Positions 8,269 to 17,218 are shown, counted from the first letter of the stretch. The stretch is DNA of 64,000 nt from CADEDH01 sp963732695 (GCA_963732695.1 CAVTAP010000021.1:310001-374000); one strand, 5' to 3'. Made by a program: numbers and translations. The notes: generated by a model not told the origin, from the sequence alone.

Positions 8269-9381
8269 TCAGGCGTCGACGACGACGAGGCTGTGGTCGG
8301 CCTTGTTGAGGGCCAGCGGGCCCTGCTCGGTGGCCACCACGATGTCTTCCAGGCGGGCACCCCAGCGGTTCGGGATGTAGAACCCGGGCTCGATGGAGAA
8401 GGCGTTGCCCGGCACCAGCGGCATCCCGTTGCCCGACACCAGGTAGGGGTCCTCGTGCTCCTCCACCCCTATGCCGTGGCCCAGGCGGTGGATGAAGTAC
8501 TCGGCCAGCCCGGCCTCGGCCAGGCGGTCCCGGGCCACCTTGTCCACCGCTTCGGCCGGCGTGCCCACCACCGCCGCCGCCACGGCCTGGGCCTGGGCCG
8601 CATGGAGGGCGTCGTAGGCTTCCTGGAACTCGGCCGGCACCGGGCCGGTGTGGACGCAGCGGGTGATGTCGGAACAGTAGCCGGGCTCGCCGTGGGGCTC
8701 GGCGGTGACGCCGCCGAAGTCGCACAGCACCACCTCGCCCCGCTGGATCACCCGGTCCGAGGCGTGATGGTGCGGGCTGGCGGCGTTGGGCCCGGAGGCG
8801 ACGATGGCGAAGTTCACCCGCACGTGCCCCTCGGCCAGGATGCGGCGCGACAGCTCGGCCGACACGTCGGCCTCGGTCCGGCCCACCAGGGGGATCTCGC
8901 CGGCGTGGAGGGCGGCCGCCACCCGGTCGACCCCGTCGGCCGCCTTCTGCAACCGCTCCACCTCGTCGGGCTCCTTGACCGCCCGGAGGGCGGCGGTGAC
9001 GCCGGTGGAGCGGACCCAGCGGGTGGCATCCGAGGCGGCGTGCTGGAGGTCGATCACGAAGCGGGCCCAGGTGTGGTCGCCGACGGCCAGGGTGCCGGCG
9101 GCCCCGGTGAGGGCGGCCACGATGCCGATCGGGTCTTCGGTCTCGCCCCAACCCCGGATCGTGAACAGGTCGCCCCGCTCCACCACCCGGGGCACCTCGA
9201 AGCCGGGGATCACGAGGGTGGCCTGGCCCTCGGCCGGGACCACGAGCATGGTGAGCCGCTCCAGGGGCATCGCCTCGTACCCGATGAGCCACGGCAGGTC
9301 GGGGCCGACCGACAGCAGGAGAGCGTCGACCCCCTGGGCGGCCATGGCCTGGCGGACCCGGTCCATTCGTCGTGCGAACAT
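8269..9381 (-). CDS. M24 family metallopeptidase (Xaa-Pro dipeptidase/aminopeptidase P type)
   Basis: A 370-residue cytosolic protein with a creatinase-type N-terminal domain (about 1-140) and a pita-bread catalytic domain. The metal-binding set is visible: the DFGGVTAEPHGEPGYCSDITR segment region supplies two aspartates, HRLGHGIG a histidine, and EEHEDPYLV and SIEPGFYIP the glutamates. These enzymes cleave the bond before proline in dipeptides or longer peptides; some relatives act on other amides, so the substrate is not certain. The ATG start has TATCCT ending 6 nt upstream and no ribosome-binding site, suggesting a leaderless message. The next gene upstream is divergent. Confidence 0.9.
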   Translation of the reverse strand: MFARRMDRVRQAMAAQGVDALLLSVGPDLPWLIGYEAMPLERLTMLVVPAEGQATLVIPGFEVPRVVERGDLFTIRGWGETEDPIGIVAALTGAAGTLAVGDHTWARFVIDLQHAASDATRWVRSTGVTAALRAVKEPDEVERLQKAADGVDRVAAALHAGEIPLVGRTEADVSAELSRRILAEGHVRVNFAIVASGPNAASPHHHASDRVIQRGEVVLCDFGGVTAEPHGEPGYCSDITRCVHTGPVPAEFQEAYDALHAAQAQAVAAAVVGTPAEAVDKVARDRLAEAGLAEYFIHRLGHGIGVEEHEDPYLVSGNGMPLVPGNAFSIEPGFYIPNRWGARLEDIVVATEQGPLALNKADHSLVVVDA

Positions 9382-9387
9382 CGGCTC

Positions 9388-9393
9388 AGGATA
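9388..9393 (-). promoter_or_regulatory. -10 element (TATCCT) before the M24 peptidase
   Basis: TATCCT on the minus strand ends 6 nt before the ATG at 9381, the leaderless spacing seen repeatedly here. Confidence 0.45.
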
Positions 9394-9521
9394 CTCCGCC
9401 GCCGGCAGCTGGCTCGGACCGCAGGTTCCCGAGGCCGCGGCGGTAGCCCTTCAAATCTGCCTCAGCGCGCCGATGGAGCACCTGGTGGGCCGGAGAGGGC
9501 CTACGGCAAAGGCGGAAGATC

Positions 9522-10112
9522 GTGATCCAGGATGGACAGCGACCCGATTCTCTGATCGGGCTACGGGAGGCCATGGGCCGCGTGTGCCGGGAGCACGGCC
9601 TCGACCGGCGGGAGCTGATGGTCTACCAACGGGCGGTCCACGCCCTGCGACGGACCGGCCAGGCTCCCAGCCCCGACGAGTTCTGGGCCACCACGGCCCA
9701 GCCCCGGGCCCAGCGCCTGCTCCACGCCGCCCGGACCGTCATCGACGCCGAGCTGGCCCCGCTGGCCCGGTCGGGCGCGCTGGTGTCGGCCGGCGAGGTG
9801 GCCGCTGCGCTGCCTTCCACGCTGGAGATCGACGAGCTGGGCCAGTGGTGGCAGCGCCGGCTACGGCGGGCCGCCACCCTGCGGGCCCTGCCCGACGTGG
9901 CCGCCCGGCTGCCGGGAGCGGCCGAGCTGACGATCGCCCACCACGAGATGTGGCTGCTCGACCAGGCCCCGTGGAGCCACGGCGACCGGCTGCTGTCGGC
10001 CTTCGAGCTGGCCCACGCCGAGATCCGCCGCCACGGCCGGGAACAGGCGCTGCGCTGGTGGCCCGTCCAACCGGGCCGACCGATGGCCATTCCCGAGCTG
10101 CTGCCGGTCTGA
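9522..10112 (+). CDS. Hypothetical protein
   Basis: A 196-residue soluble, helix-rich protein that I cannot assign. It is rich in Arg, Ala, Leu and Trp (DELGQWWQRRLRRAATLRAL near 107-126; EQALRWWPVQPGRP near the C-terminus). No signal peptide or membrane span. The start is uncertain: GTG at 9522 has an AAAGGCGG-like sequence upstream, but the ATG at 9573 is also possible. The plus-strand codon pattern is strongly GC3-rich as in neighbouring real genes, which supports coding on this strand even though an antisense frame is open. The small membrane-protein gene follows after 34 bp. Confidence 0.55.
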   Translation: MIQDGQRPDSLIGLREAMGRVCREHGLDRRELMVYQRAVHALRRTGQAPSPDEFWATTAQPRAQRLLHAARTVIDAELAPLARSGALVSAGEVAAALPSTLEIDELGQWWQRRLRRAATLRALPDVAARLPGAAELTIAHHEMWLLDQAPWSHGDRLLSAFELAHAEIRRHGREQALRWWPVQPGRPMAIPELLPV

Positions 10113-10146
10113 CCCGGCCCGCCTCCGGTTCGGGCATGCTGGGGGT

Positions 10147-10407
10147 GTGCAACCGGTGTCGGTCCCCCTCCTCCTGCTCGGCTACGCCCTGGCCCTGCCC
10201 ATCGGGATGAAGCTGGGCAAGGTGATGGCCCAGCAGCACCGCCTGGCCCTGCTCGGCCACCAGGTGGGCATCCTGCTGGCCGTCGCCGGTTGGGCCGTGC
10301 GGGGCCGACCGGTGATGGTCGTGCTCCACGTGCTGTGGCTGTTCGGGGCCCGGGTCTGGTTCGACCTGGCCGGCCGCCGTCAGCGGGGTGCCGTCTCCTC
10401 GGGCTGA
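10147..10407 (+). CDS. Small hypothetical membrane protein
   Basis: An 86-residue protein starting with GTG. It has two or three hydrophobic segments (about residues 5-20, 35-50 and 55-70) separated by short basic loops and ends in a basic, polar tail. No known family recognised. It probably forms a unit with the hypothetical gene 34 bp upstream. Its last 28 bp overlap the probable end of lipA on the opposite strand, so one of the two 3' ends could be mis-set. Confidence 0.5.
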   Translation: MQPVSVPLLLLGYALALPIGMKLGKVMAQQHRLALLGHQVGILLAVAGWAVRGRPVMVVLHVLWLFGARVWFDLAGRRQRGAVSSG

Positions 10408-11391
10408 ACGGCGGCCACCCCAGCCGCCCCGGCTGCACTGGCGGCGGCAGCCGCCCCGGCTGCACTGGCGGCGGCAGCCGCCGCTCCGGCGGCGGCAGCC
10501 GCCCGGCTGATGGTGGGACGAGCGGGTGAGGGGGCTCGCCTCCACGTGGGCGATGCCCAACTCCCGCTCGCCGAAGTCCTTCAGCTCGGTCAGCTCGTCG
10601 GGTGTCCACCACCGCTGGAGCGGGAGATGACGGGCCGAGGGCCGCAGGTACTGGCCGATGGTGACGATCTGCGTGCCCACGGCGGCCAGATCGGCCAGGG
10701 TGGCCTTCACCTCGTCGGTCTCCTCCCCCATGCCCACGATCAGGCCCGACTTGGTCACCAGCCCGGCCCGGGCCGCCCGGGCCAGCACGGTGAGGCTGCG
10801 GGCGTAGCCGGCCGAGGGTCGCACCGCCCGCTGGAGACGGGCCACCGTCTCGATGTTGTGGTTGAGCACGTCGGGCCGAACCTCACAGATCCGGGCCAGG
10901 GCCTCGGCCGACCCCTTGAGGTCGGAGATCAGCACCTCCACCCCCGTGGCCGGGCGCCGGCGGCGGACGGCCTCCACCGTGCGGGCCACGAGGTCGGCCC
11001 CGCCGTCGGGCAGGTCGTCGCGGGCCACCATGGTGAGCACGGCATGGTCGAGGCCCAGGTGATCGATGGCCTCGGCCACCCGGTCGGGCTCGGTGGGGTC
11101 GGGCGGGAGCGGCTTCGAGGTGTCGACGGCGCAGAAACCGCAGGCCCGGGTGCAGCGCTCGCCGAGCAGCATGAACGTGGCCGTGCCCTCGTTCCAGCAC
11201 TCGTAGATGTTGGGGCAGCCCGCTTCCTCGCACACCGTCACCAGGTCGAGCTGGCGGGAGAGGCGCTTCAGCTCCCGGTACCCGGGGTCGGTCCGCACCT
11301 TGGCCTTCATCCACGGCGGCTTGCGCTCGGCCAGGTCCATCCCGTCGCCCACCCCGGCCCGGTCGAGCCGGGTGCGCAACCGAACCGGCAC
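10380..11391 (-). CDS. lipA: Lipoyl synthase (radical SAM), continuous with lipB and with a disrupted 3' end
   Basis: LipA inserts two sulfurs into octanoylated E2 domains. Both [4Fe-4S] clusters are represented: the auxiliary-cluster cysteines in VCEEAGCPNIYECW, the radical-SAM motif CTRACGFC, and the terminal serine ligand in SPLTRSS. The frame has no stop between lipB and lipA; if LipA is made separately, ATG 11340 or GTG 11391 are possible starts. After RSSHH (near 10510) the frame continues into Cys/Arg-rich nonsense and stays open to 9739 under two plus-strand genes. Shifting one base at 10509-10515 gives instead an Ala-rich tail (alternating AAAAAS/AAG runs, then AAVQPEETAPR) ending at a TGA at 10380-10382. 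I take that as the true end, so a one-base frameshift is implied. The function is certain; the boundaries are not. Confidence 0.85.
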
Positions 11392-12243
11392 CCCACCCCG
11401 GCTGCCCGTGCCCGCCGGCTCCGAAACCGGGTTGGGGGCGGGGGCGGACAGATCAGAGGCCCCAGTGGCCCCGGAGGGCCCGGTAGAGAAGGCGGCGGGA
11501 TCGGGGGCGGTGAGGCCGGGCCAGTCGTCGGCGGCGGCCAGCTCCACCGGCCGGCCGGGGGCCAGGAGACGGGCGGCGTGGCGGGCCACCACCTCGGCCA
11601 CCTGGGCCACGGAGGCCGTGATCCCCTCGGCCGCCAGCGAGGTCACACCCTTGTCGGTGATCCCGCAGGGCACGATGTGGTCGAACCAGCCCAGGTCGAC
11701 GTCGACGTTGAGGGCGAAGCCGTGCATGGATCGGGCCCGGGCCATGCGCACCCCGATGGCGGCCAGCTTTCGGGGCCGCCGGCCTCCCCCATCCGGCCCG
11801 GCGTCACCACCGGCGTCGAGCCACACCCCGGGATAGCCGGGCAGCCGCCCCGCCTGCAGGCCCAGTTCGGCCACGGCGTCGATCAGCACCTGCTCCACCG
11901 TGCGGACCCAGGCCCGGGTGTCGGCCAGACCTCCTCCCCGCTGGCCGGGCACGGTCATCACCGGATAGCCGACCAGTTGGCCCGGCCCGTGGAAGGTGAC
12001 GTCGCCACCCCGGTTCACCCGGAGCAGCTCGGCCCCCACCGCGGCCGGATCCACCAGGACGTTGGCCTCGTCGGCCCGCACCCCGAGGGTGTAGACCGGC
12101 GGGTGCTGGCACAGCAGGAGATGATCGTGGACGCCGGGGAACAGGGCCTGCTGGAGGTCCCAGGCCTCGGCGTAGGGAACGGTGCCGAGCCACCGCACCC
12201 GCAGTGGCCCGGCCCGTTCAGGCGAGCTCGGCCGCCCAGTCAC
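11392..12243 (-). CDS. lipB: Octanoyl-[ACP]:protein octanoyltransferase, in one frame with LipA
   Basis: LipB moves octanoyl groups from acyl carrier protein to the lipoyl lysine of E2 subunits. The first ~235 residues show the family motifs RGGDVTFHGPGQLVGYPV, the catalytic-lysine region KLAAIGVRMARARSMHGFAL and the catalytic-cysteine region HIVPCGITDKGVTSL. They are followed by a ~45-residue Ala/Pro/Ser-rich linker that runs without a stop codon into LipA. The downstream boundary given here is therefore nominal. The GTG at 12243 overlaps the end of the E2 gene by 26 bp and has AAGGAG about 13 nt upstream; GTG 12198 is an alternative. Context (E2, E3, LipA) fits a lipoate-attachment operon. 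Confidence 0.88.
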
Positions 12244-13879
12244 GGGTCTCGATGATCTCCTTCGTCCGGGCCAGGAAGGCGGCGGCGTACGCCCCGTCTA
12301 TGGCCCGGTGGTCCCAGGCCATGGCCAGGATCCCGACGGAGTGGATGGCGATCGACTCGTTGCCGAAGGCGTCTTCCACCACCACCGGCCGGCGCTTCAC
12401 CCCGTCGGTCGACAGGATCGCCACCTGGGGCTGGTTGATGATGGGGAACTGCATCATCGTGCCGTAGCTGCCGGCGTTGGTGAGGGTGAACGTACCGCCC
12501 GACAGCTCGTCGGGCGACAGCTGCTTGGCCCGGGCCCGGCTGGCCAGGTCGTGGATGTCGCGGGCGATCATCCGCATGCGCTTGCCGTCGGCGTCGCGCA
12601 CCACCGGGGCCAGCAGACCCTGGAAGTCGAGGTCGACGGCCACGGCCAGGCCCACGTAGTTGTGGACCACGAGCTCCCGGTCGCCCACCGACGCGTTCAG
12701 ATGGGGGTATTCCCGCAGGGCGTCGATCGTGGCCCGGGAGATGAACGGCAGATAGGTGAGGCTGAATCCCTCCTGGGCCTTGAACCCCGGCCCGTGGGCC
12801 TTGCGCACCTGCTCCACGTTCTCGTAGTCCACCTCGATGGCGGTGAGCGTGTGGGGGGCGACGGACTTCGACATCACCATGTGCTCGCCGGTGCGGAGCC
12901 GGATGTTCGACAGCGGCACCACGGCGTCGCGGGCGCCGGCGTGCACCACCGGTGCAGCGTGGGCCCGGGCCGGCGCGGGCGCCGGGGTGGGGGCGGGAGC
13001 CGGTACGGGGACGGTCGCCGCCGGGGCGACGGGGGCCGGCACCACCTCGGGGGCCGGGGCCGGCGCCGGGGCGGGAGCTTCGGCCACGGGGGCCGGAGCG
13101 GGAGCCGGAGTTTCGGCGACAGGAGCCGGGGCCGGCGCGGCGGCCGGGGCCTCCGGGGCGGGGGCCGAAGTGGCAGCACCGCCTTCGGCCCGGGGCCGCA
13201 GGTGGTTGGCCTCGATGTAGCGCTGCACGTCGTCGCGGCTGATGCGACCGCCGAGCCCGGTGCCCACCACCTGATTGGGGTCGATCCCATACTCGCCGAT
13301 CAAGCGGCGGACGACCGGCGACAGCACCTTGCCCGACGCGGCCGACGCCCCGTCGGACCACTCGGCCTCCGAGGCATCGACCCCGTTGTCGGCGGCCACC
13401 GGGGCCGGTTGCGGCTCGGGCGCCGGAGCGGGAGCAGCCACCGGGGCCGGAGCGGGAGGGGGCGGAGCCGGAGCGGGGGCCGGCGCCGGGGCCGGAGGGG
13501 GCGGAGCCATGGCCGGCGCCGCTGCGGGAGCGGGAGCGATCGGGGCCGACGCCACCTCGGGGGCCGGCGGCGGGGCCGGGGCCGGCGCGGGCGGCGGGGC
13601 GGCGGCCGGGGCGGCGGCGGCCGGTGCCGGGGCCGGGGCGGCGGCACCGTCGCCGATCACGGCCAGCACCGTGCCCACCTCCACCGTGTCGCCCTCGGGA
13701 ACCCGGATCTCCACCAGGGTGCCGGACACGGGGGAGGGCACCTCGGTGTCGACCTTGTCGGTCGACACCTCGTAGAGGACCTCGTCGACCGCAACGGCGT
13801 CGCCGACCTGCTTGAACCATCGGGTGATGGTTCCCTCGGTGACGGTCTCGCCCAGTTGCGGCATCGCTATGTCGGCCAC
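12218..13879 (-). CDS. sucB: 2-oxoacid dehydrogenase E2 (dihydrolipoamide acyltransferase, SucB/DlaT type)
   Basis: A 553-residue E2. One N-terminal lipoyl domain has the lipoylated lysine at about 42 in EVSTDKVDTEV; a long Ala/Pro linker follows (about 80-175), then a peripheral-subunit-binding domain (LSPVVRRLIGEYGIDPNQV to GRISRDDVQRYIE), a second Ala/Pro linker, and the catalytic acyltransferase domain with the active-site WDHRAIDG motif (His524, Asp528). In actinobacteria a single such E2 can serve pyruvate and/or 2-oxoglutarate dehydrogenase; the nearby aceE and lpd favour pyruvate, but this is inference. The GTG at 13879 has GAGGAG 8 nt upstream and begins VADIAMPQLGETV, the canonical lipoyl-domain start. 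Overlaps lipB and lies 70 bp after lpd. Confidence 0.93.
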   Translation of the reverse strand: MADIAMPQLGETVTEGTITRWFKQVGDAVAVDEVLYEVSTDKVDTEVPSPVSGTLVEIRVPEGDTVEVGTVLAVIGDGAAAPAPAPAAAAPAAAPPPAPAPAPPPAPEVASAPIAPAPAAAPAMAPPPPAPAPAPAPAPPPPAPAPVAAPAPAPEPQPAPVAADNGVDASEAEWSDGASAASGKVLSPVVRRLIGEYGIDPNQVVGTGLGGRISRDDVQRYIEANHLRPRAEGGAATSAPAPEAPAAAPAPAPVAETPAPAPAPVAEAPAPAPAPAPEVVPAPVAPAATVPVPAPAPTPAPAPARAHAAPVVHAGARDAVVPLSNIRLRTGEHMVMSKSVAPHTLTAIEVDYENVEQVRKAHGPGFKAQEGFSLTYLPFISRATIDALREYPHLNASVGDRELVVHNYVGLAVAVDLDFQGLLAPVVRDADGKRMRMIARDIHDLASRARAKQLSPDELSGGTFTLTNAGSYGTMMQFPIINQPQVAILSTDGVKRRPVVVEDAFGNESIAIHSVGILAMAWDHRAIDGAYAAAFLARTKEIIETRDWAAELA

Positions 13880-13949
13880 GTGGTTCGGCTCCTCGTTGTG
13901 TGTGGCGGGTCGGGGTACGGCGGCGTTCGGAAGATCTGGCGGTGTGAGG

Positions 13950-15356
13950 TCAACCGTGGAGCGACCGGCCGGTGAGCGCCAGCACGCTCTCACCGAAGAG
14001 CTCGCTCATCGTCGGGTGGGGCTGGATGAACTGGGCCACCTCGCGCACGGTCGCTTCCCAGTTCACGGCGAGATAGGCCTGGCCCAGCTGCTCGGTGACC
14101 CAGGGCCCGACCATGTGGACCCCGAGGATGCGCCCGCCGGTGCCGTCGGGCAGCTTCTCGGCGATGACCTTCACCAGGCCGTCGGTCTCCCCCACGATCA
14201 TGGCCCGGCCGTTGCCGGCGTAACGGTGCTTCGACACCACCACGTCGTACCCGGCCTCCCGGGCCGAGGTCTCCGAGTGACCGGCGAAGGCCACCTCGGG
14301 GTGGCAGTAGATGCACCACGGGACCTTGTCGTAGGCGATCGGCACCGCATCCTCGCCCAGGATGTCGGTGATGGCCAGCATGCCCTCGGCGAAACCGACG
14401 TGGGCCAGGGCCGGGGTGGCTATCAGGTCGCCCACGGCCCACACCCCGGGGGCGGTGGTGCGGCAGGTCTCGTCGACCACCACGAATCCCCGCTGGTTCA
14501 CCTCCACCCCGGTGTTCTCCAGACCCAGGGTCTCGGGGGCCGGGCGCCGGCCCACCGAGATCACCACGGTCTCCACCGTGATCGTCTCGCCCTCGCCGAA
14601 GCTCAGCGTCACCCCGTCGGGCCCGGTCTGCTGGCCGGTGACGGCCACCCCGGTGCGGATGTCTATCCCCCGCTTCTTGAACGACCGCTCCACCACCCGG
14701 GTGGCATCCTCGTCGCAACCGGGGAGGATCTTGGGGGCGTACTCCAGGATCGTCACCTTGGTGCCCAGGTCGCTCATCATCGAGGCGAACTCGCAGCCGA
14801 TGGCGCCGCCCCCGATCACCACCGCCGTGGTGGGCAGGGCCGGGATCGACAGGAGCTCGTCGGAGGTGACGATACGGCGGTCGTCCACCGGGAAGCCGTC
14901 GAGCGTACGGGGAAGGGAACCGGCGGCCAGGATCACGGCGTCGGCCGTGACCGCCACGTCGCCCGAGGCCCCGCCGCTGATCGACACGGTGCGGTGGTCG
15001 GCTCCCAGCCGGCCGGTGCCCTCGTAGACCGTGACCTTGCGCCCCTTGAGCAGACCGGCCAGGCCCCCCACCAGCTGATCGATCACCGACTGCTTGCGGG
15101 TCATGGTGGCGGCCCAGTCGAGCCCCAGCTTCTGGGCGTGGACTCCGAACACGGCTGCGTTCTCCACCGTGCGGGCCACCGAGGCCGTCTCCAGCAGCTC
15201 CTTGGCCGGGATACAGCCGACATGGAGGCAGGTGCCGCCGAGACGGGCCCGTTCCACCAGGGCGATGCGCAGCCCGGCGGAGGCGCCGTACAGGGCGGCG
15301 GCGTAGCCACCCGGCCCTCCGCCGATCACCACCACGTCGAAGTGTTCATTGGCCAC
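13950..15356 (-). CDS. lpdA: Dihydrolipoyl dehydrogenase (E3)
   Basis: A 468-residue FAD flavoprotein that reoxidises dihydrolipoamide on E2 using NAD+. The N-terminal FAD site GGGPGGYAAALYGA is followed by the redox disulfide Cys43-x4-Cys48 (GGTCLHVGC). An NAD-binding GGGAIGCEF motif lies mid-protein, then the GDLIATPALAH FAD segment and the C-terminal HPTMSELFGES block with the catalytic His-Glu pair contributed across the dimer. GTG at 15356 is preferred over TTG at 15362 because AGGTGG lies 6 nt upstream of the GTG. It is the first gene of the E3-E2-LipB-LipA run on the minus strand. Confidence 0.95.
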   Translation of the reverse strand: MANEHFDVVVIGGGPGGYAAALYGASAGLRIALVERARLGGTCLHVGCIPAKELLETASVARTVENAAVFGVHAQKLGLDWAATMTRKQSVIDQLVGGLAGLLKGRKVTVYEGTGRLGADHRTVSISGGASGDVAVTADAVILAAGSLPRTLDGFPVDDRRIVTSDELLSIPALPTTAVVIGGGAIGCEFASMMSDLGTKVTILEYAPKILPGCDEDATRVVERSFKKRGIDIRTGVAVTGQQTGPDGVTLSFGEGETITVETVVISVGRRPAPETLGLENTGVEVNQRGFVVVDETCRTTAPGVWAVGDLIATPALAHVGFAEGMLAITDILGEDAVPIAYDKVPWCIYCHPEVAFAGHSETSAREAGYDVVVSKHRYAGNGRAMIVGETDGLVKVIAEKLPDGTGGRILGVHMVGPWVTEQLGQAYLAVNWEATVREVAQFIQPHPTMSELFGESVLALTGRSLHG

Positions 15357-15467
15357 GGGCAACCACCTGGGAAGACGCTGCGCTGCAGACGAGCGGTAGC
15401 GGGGTGAGCGGGGGTTAAGGGGAAGTGCGGGTGAGCCTACCGGCGGCGCCGGAGGGCCCGAAGATCG

Positions 15468-15554
15468 CTAGAGCAGGAGCAACTGAAGGGCGAAGGCACC
15501 GAGTATGGCCAGGCCACAGGCCAACGACAGCGCCAACAGCATCCGGGTGCTCAC
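15468..15554 (-). CDS. Possible 28-residue membrane peptide
   Basis: A short frame starting with GTG encodes a peptide with a charged start (MSTRM) and then a single uninterrupted hydrophobic stretch (LLALSLACGLAILG, then AFALQLLLL) ending in a stop. Its composition is what a single-span membrane microprotein would look like, and the spacing to lpd (111 bp) would allow co-transcription. The ribosome-binding site is weak (GGCTGGAACG). I recognise no family, so this is a candidate only. Confidence 0.4.
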   Translation of the reverse strand: MSTRMLLALSLACGLAILGAFALQLLLL

Positions 15555-15742
15555 CGTTCCAGCCTACGGGCCGCGGACGGGCGTCGGGTTCCCCGTTCCC
15601 GGGCGGGGCCGACCCGACACCTCCGACTCGCCGCCGTCTACCGTGAGCTTGCAGGTGCAACCGCCAGCGCACCGGCGACGGAGTTACCGTCGGTGCCGGA
15701 TATCGGAACCGACGTCGCCGTCGACACGGAGGTAACACCGAC

Positions 15743-16645
15743 ATGGATGTGGTCATCACCGGATCGAGCGGGCTCATCGGCCGCACCCTGATCCCCGCCC
15801 TCACCGCCGCCGGGCACCGGCCGATCCGGCTCGTGCGCCGCGAGCCCCAGACCGGACGGGACGAGATCCGGTGGGACCCGGCGGCGGGCGAGATCGACGC
15901 CGCCTCGCTCGAGGGGGCCGACGCCGTGGTCAACCTGGCCGGCGCCGGCATCGGCGACAAGCGGTGGAACGACGCCTATCGCCGCCTGCTCGTGACCAGC
16001 CGCACCGACGGCACCCGGCTGTTGGCCACCACGCTCGCCTCCCTCCAGAGCCCACCGGCGTGCCTGCTGTCGGGCTCGGCCATCGGCTGGTACGGGAACC
16101 GGGGCGACGAGGTGCTGACCGAGGCCAGCCCGGTGGGCCGCGGGTTCCTGCCCGACCTGTGCGCCGAGTGGGAGGCGGCGGCCGCCCCGGCCGCCGAGGC
16201 CGGGATCCGCACCGCCTTCCTCCGCACCGGGATCGTGCTCACGGCCAAGGGCGGCGCCCTGGCCAAGCTGTTGCCCCTGTTCCGTTTCGGCGTGGGGGGC
16301 AAGATGGGCTCCGGACGCCAGCACATGTCGTGGATCACCCTGGCCGACGAGGTGGGCGCCATCGTCCACCTGCTGTCGAGCACCGCCTCCGGCCCGGTGA
16401 ACCTCACCGCCCCCAACCCGGTGACCAACGCCGAGCTCACCCGGGCCCTGGCCTCGGTGCTCCACCGCCCGGCGGTGGTGCCGGTGCCCGCCTTCGGCCC
16501 CAAGCTCCTGCTGGGGGCGGAGATGGCCCAGAACCTGCTGTTCGACAGCCAGCGGGTGCTACCCGAGGTCCTGAAGGCCGACGGCTTCGACTTCACCCAC
16601 GCCGAGATCGAGGCCGGCCTCCGCTGGGCCGTGTCCGACCGGTGA
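15743..16645 (+). CDS. TIGR01777-family NAD-dependent epimerase/dehydratase-like protein
   Basis: A 300-residue atypical short-chain dehydrogenase (SDR39U1/YfcH family). The N-terminal Rossmann motif TGSSGLIGR (6-14) binds the dinucleotide, and family blocks NLAGAGIGDKRW, SGSAIGWYGNRGDE, FLRTGIVL and GGKMGSGRQHMSWI are all present; a DUF1731-like C-terminal segment (FGPKLLLGAEMAQNLLFDSQRVLPE) completes the protein. Family members are widely conserved but the reaction is not established. GGAGGT lies 8-10 nt before the ATG. The SRPBCC gene follows after 43 bp and the two are probably co-transcribed. Confidence 0.9.
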   Translation: MDVVITGSSGLIGRTLIPALTAAGHRPIRLVRREPQTGRDEIRWDPAAGEIDAASLEGADAVVNLAGAGIGDKRWNDAYRRLLVTSRTDGTRLLATTLASLQSPPACLLSGSAIGWYGNRGDEVLTEASPVGRGFLPDLCAEWEAAAAPAAEAGIRTAFLRTGIVLTAKGGALAKLLPLFRFGVGGKMGSGRQHMSWITLADEVGAIVHLLSSTASGPVNLTAPNPVTNAELTRALASVLHRPAVVPVPAFGPKLLLGAEMAQNLLFDSQRVLPEVLKADGFDFTHAEIEAGLRWAVSDR

Positions 16646-16688
16646 CCCGCCAGCGACACCCCCAGTGACGACAAACGAGGAGAACACG

Positions 16689-17162
16689 ATGAGCAGCGCA
16701 GCCACCGACACCGGAACGAAGAAGCGGGTGGTGTCGGCCAGCCGGGTCATCGCCGCCACCCCGGAGGCCATCTTCGACCTCCTGGCCGACCCGAACCAGC
16801 ACCACGTGATCGACGGCTCGGACACGGTGCAGGCGGCCCGGTCGGGCAACCCGGCCCGGCTCAGCCTCGGGGCCCGGTTCGGGATGGACATGAAGATGGG
16901 CGTCCCCTACAAGATCACCAACGAGGTGGTGGAGTTCGAGGACAACCGCCGCATCGCCTGGCGTCACTTCGGCCACCACATCTGGCGCTACGAGCTGGAG
17001 CCGGTGGAGGGCGGCACCAAGGTCACCGAGTCGTTCGACTGGAGCCAGGCGCGGTTCCCCCCGTTCTACGAATGGGTGGGCTACCCGGCCAAGCACGAGG
17101 GCAACATGGCGCGCACCCTGGCCCGCATCGACGCCCACCTCACCGGCGGCTCCGAAGACTAG
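16689..17162 (+). CDS. SRPBCC (START/Bet v1-like) family protein
   Basis: A 157-residue soluble protein with the hydrophobic-pocket fold of polyketide cyclase/dehydrase-like proteins: an N-terminal strand and helix (ASRVIAATPEAIFDLLAD), a central FEDNRRIAWRHFG strand region and a long C-terminal helix. Such proteins bind lipids or small hydrophobic ligands; the ligand here is unknown. GAGGAG sits 7 nt before the ATG at 16689. It is the second gene of a pair with the epimerase-like gene. Two perfect copies of the GGAACCC hairpin begin 1 bp after its stop codon. Confidence 0.85.
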   Translation: MSSAATDTGTKKRVVSASRVIAATPEAIFDLLADPNQHHVIDGSDTVQAARSGNPARLSLGARFGMDMKMGVPYKITNEVVEFEDNRRIAWRHFGHHIWRYELEPVEGGTKVTESFDWSQARFPPFYEWVGYPAKHEGNMARTLARIDAHLTGGSED

Positions 17163-17163
17163 G

Positions 17164-17218
17164 GGAACCCTTCGGGTTCCGGGAACCCTTCGGGTTCCTC
17201 GAATTCGCCTGCGGCGAA
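17164..17218. repeat. Double GGAACCC hairpin plus TTCGCC hairpin between convergent genes
   Basis: Two consecutive perfect 17-nt copies of GGAACCC-TTC-GGGTTCC (17164-17180, 17182-17198) and one TTCGCC-TGC-GGCGAA stem (17204-17218) fill the gap between the SRPBCC and RNase H genes, which converge here. They probably act as a bidirectional terminator or 3'-end element. Confidence 0.75.

Noticed and set aside
10510..12255. Open frame on the plus strand under lipB/lipA
   Set aside because: The minus strand holds clear LipB and LipA motifs; the plus frame has only Gly/His/Val-rich shadow composition.
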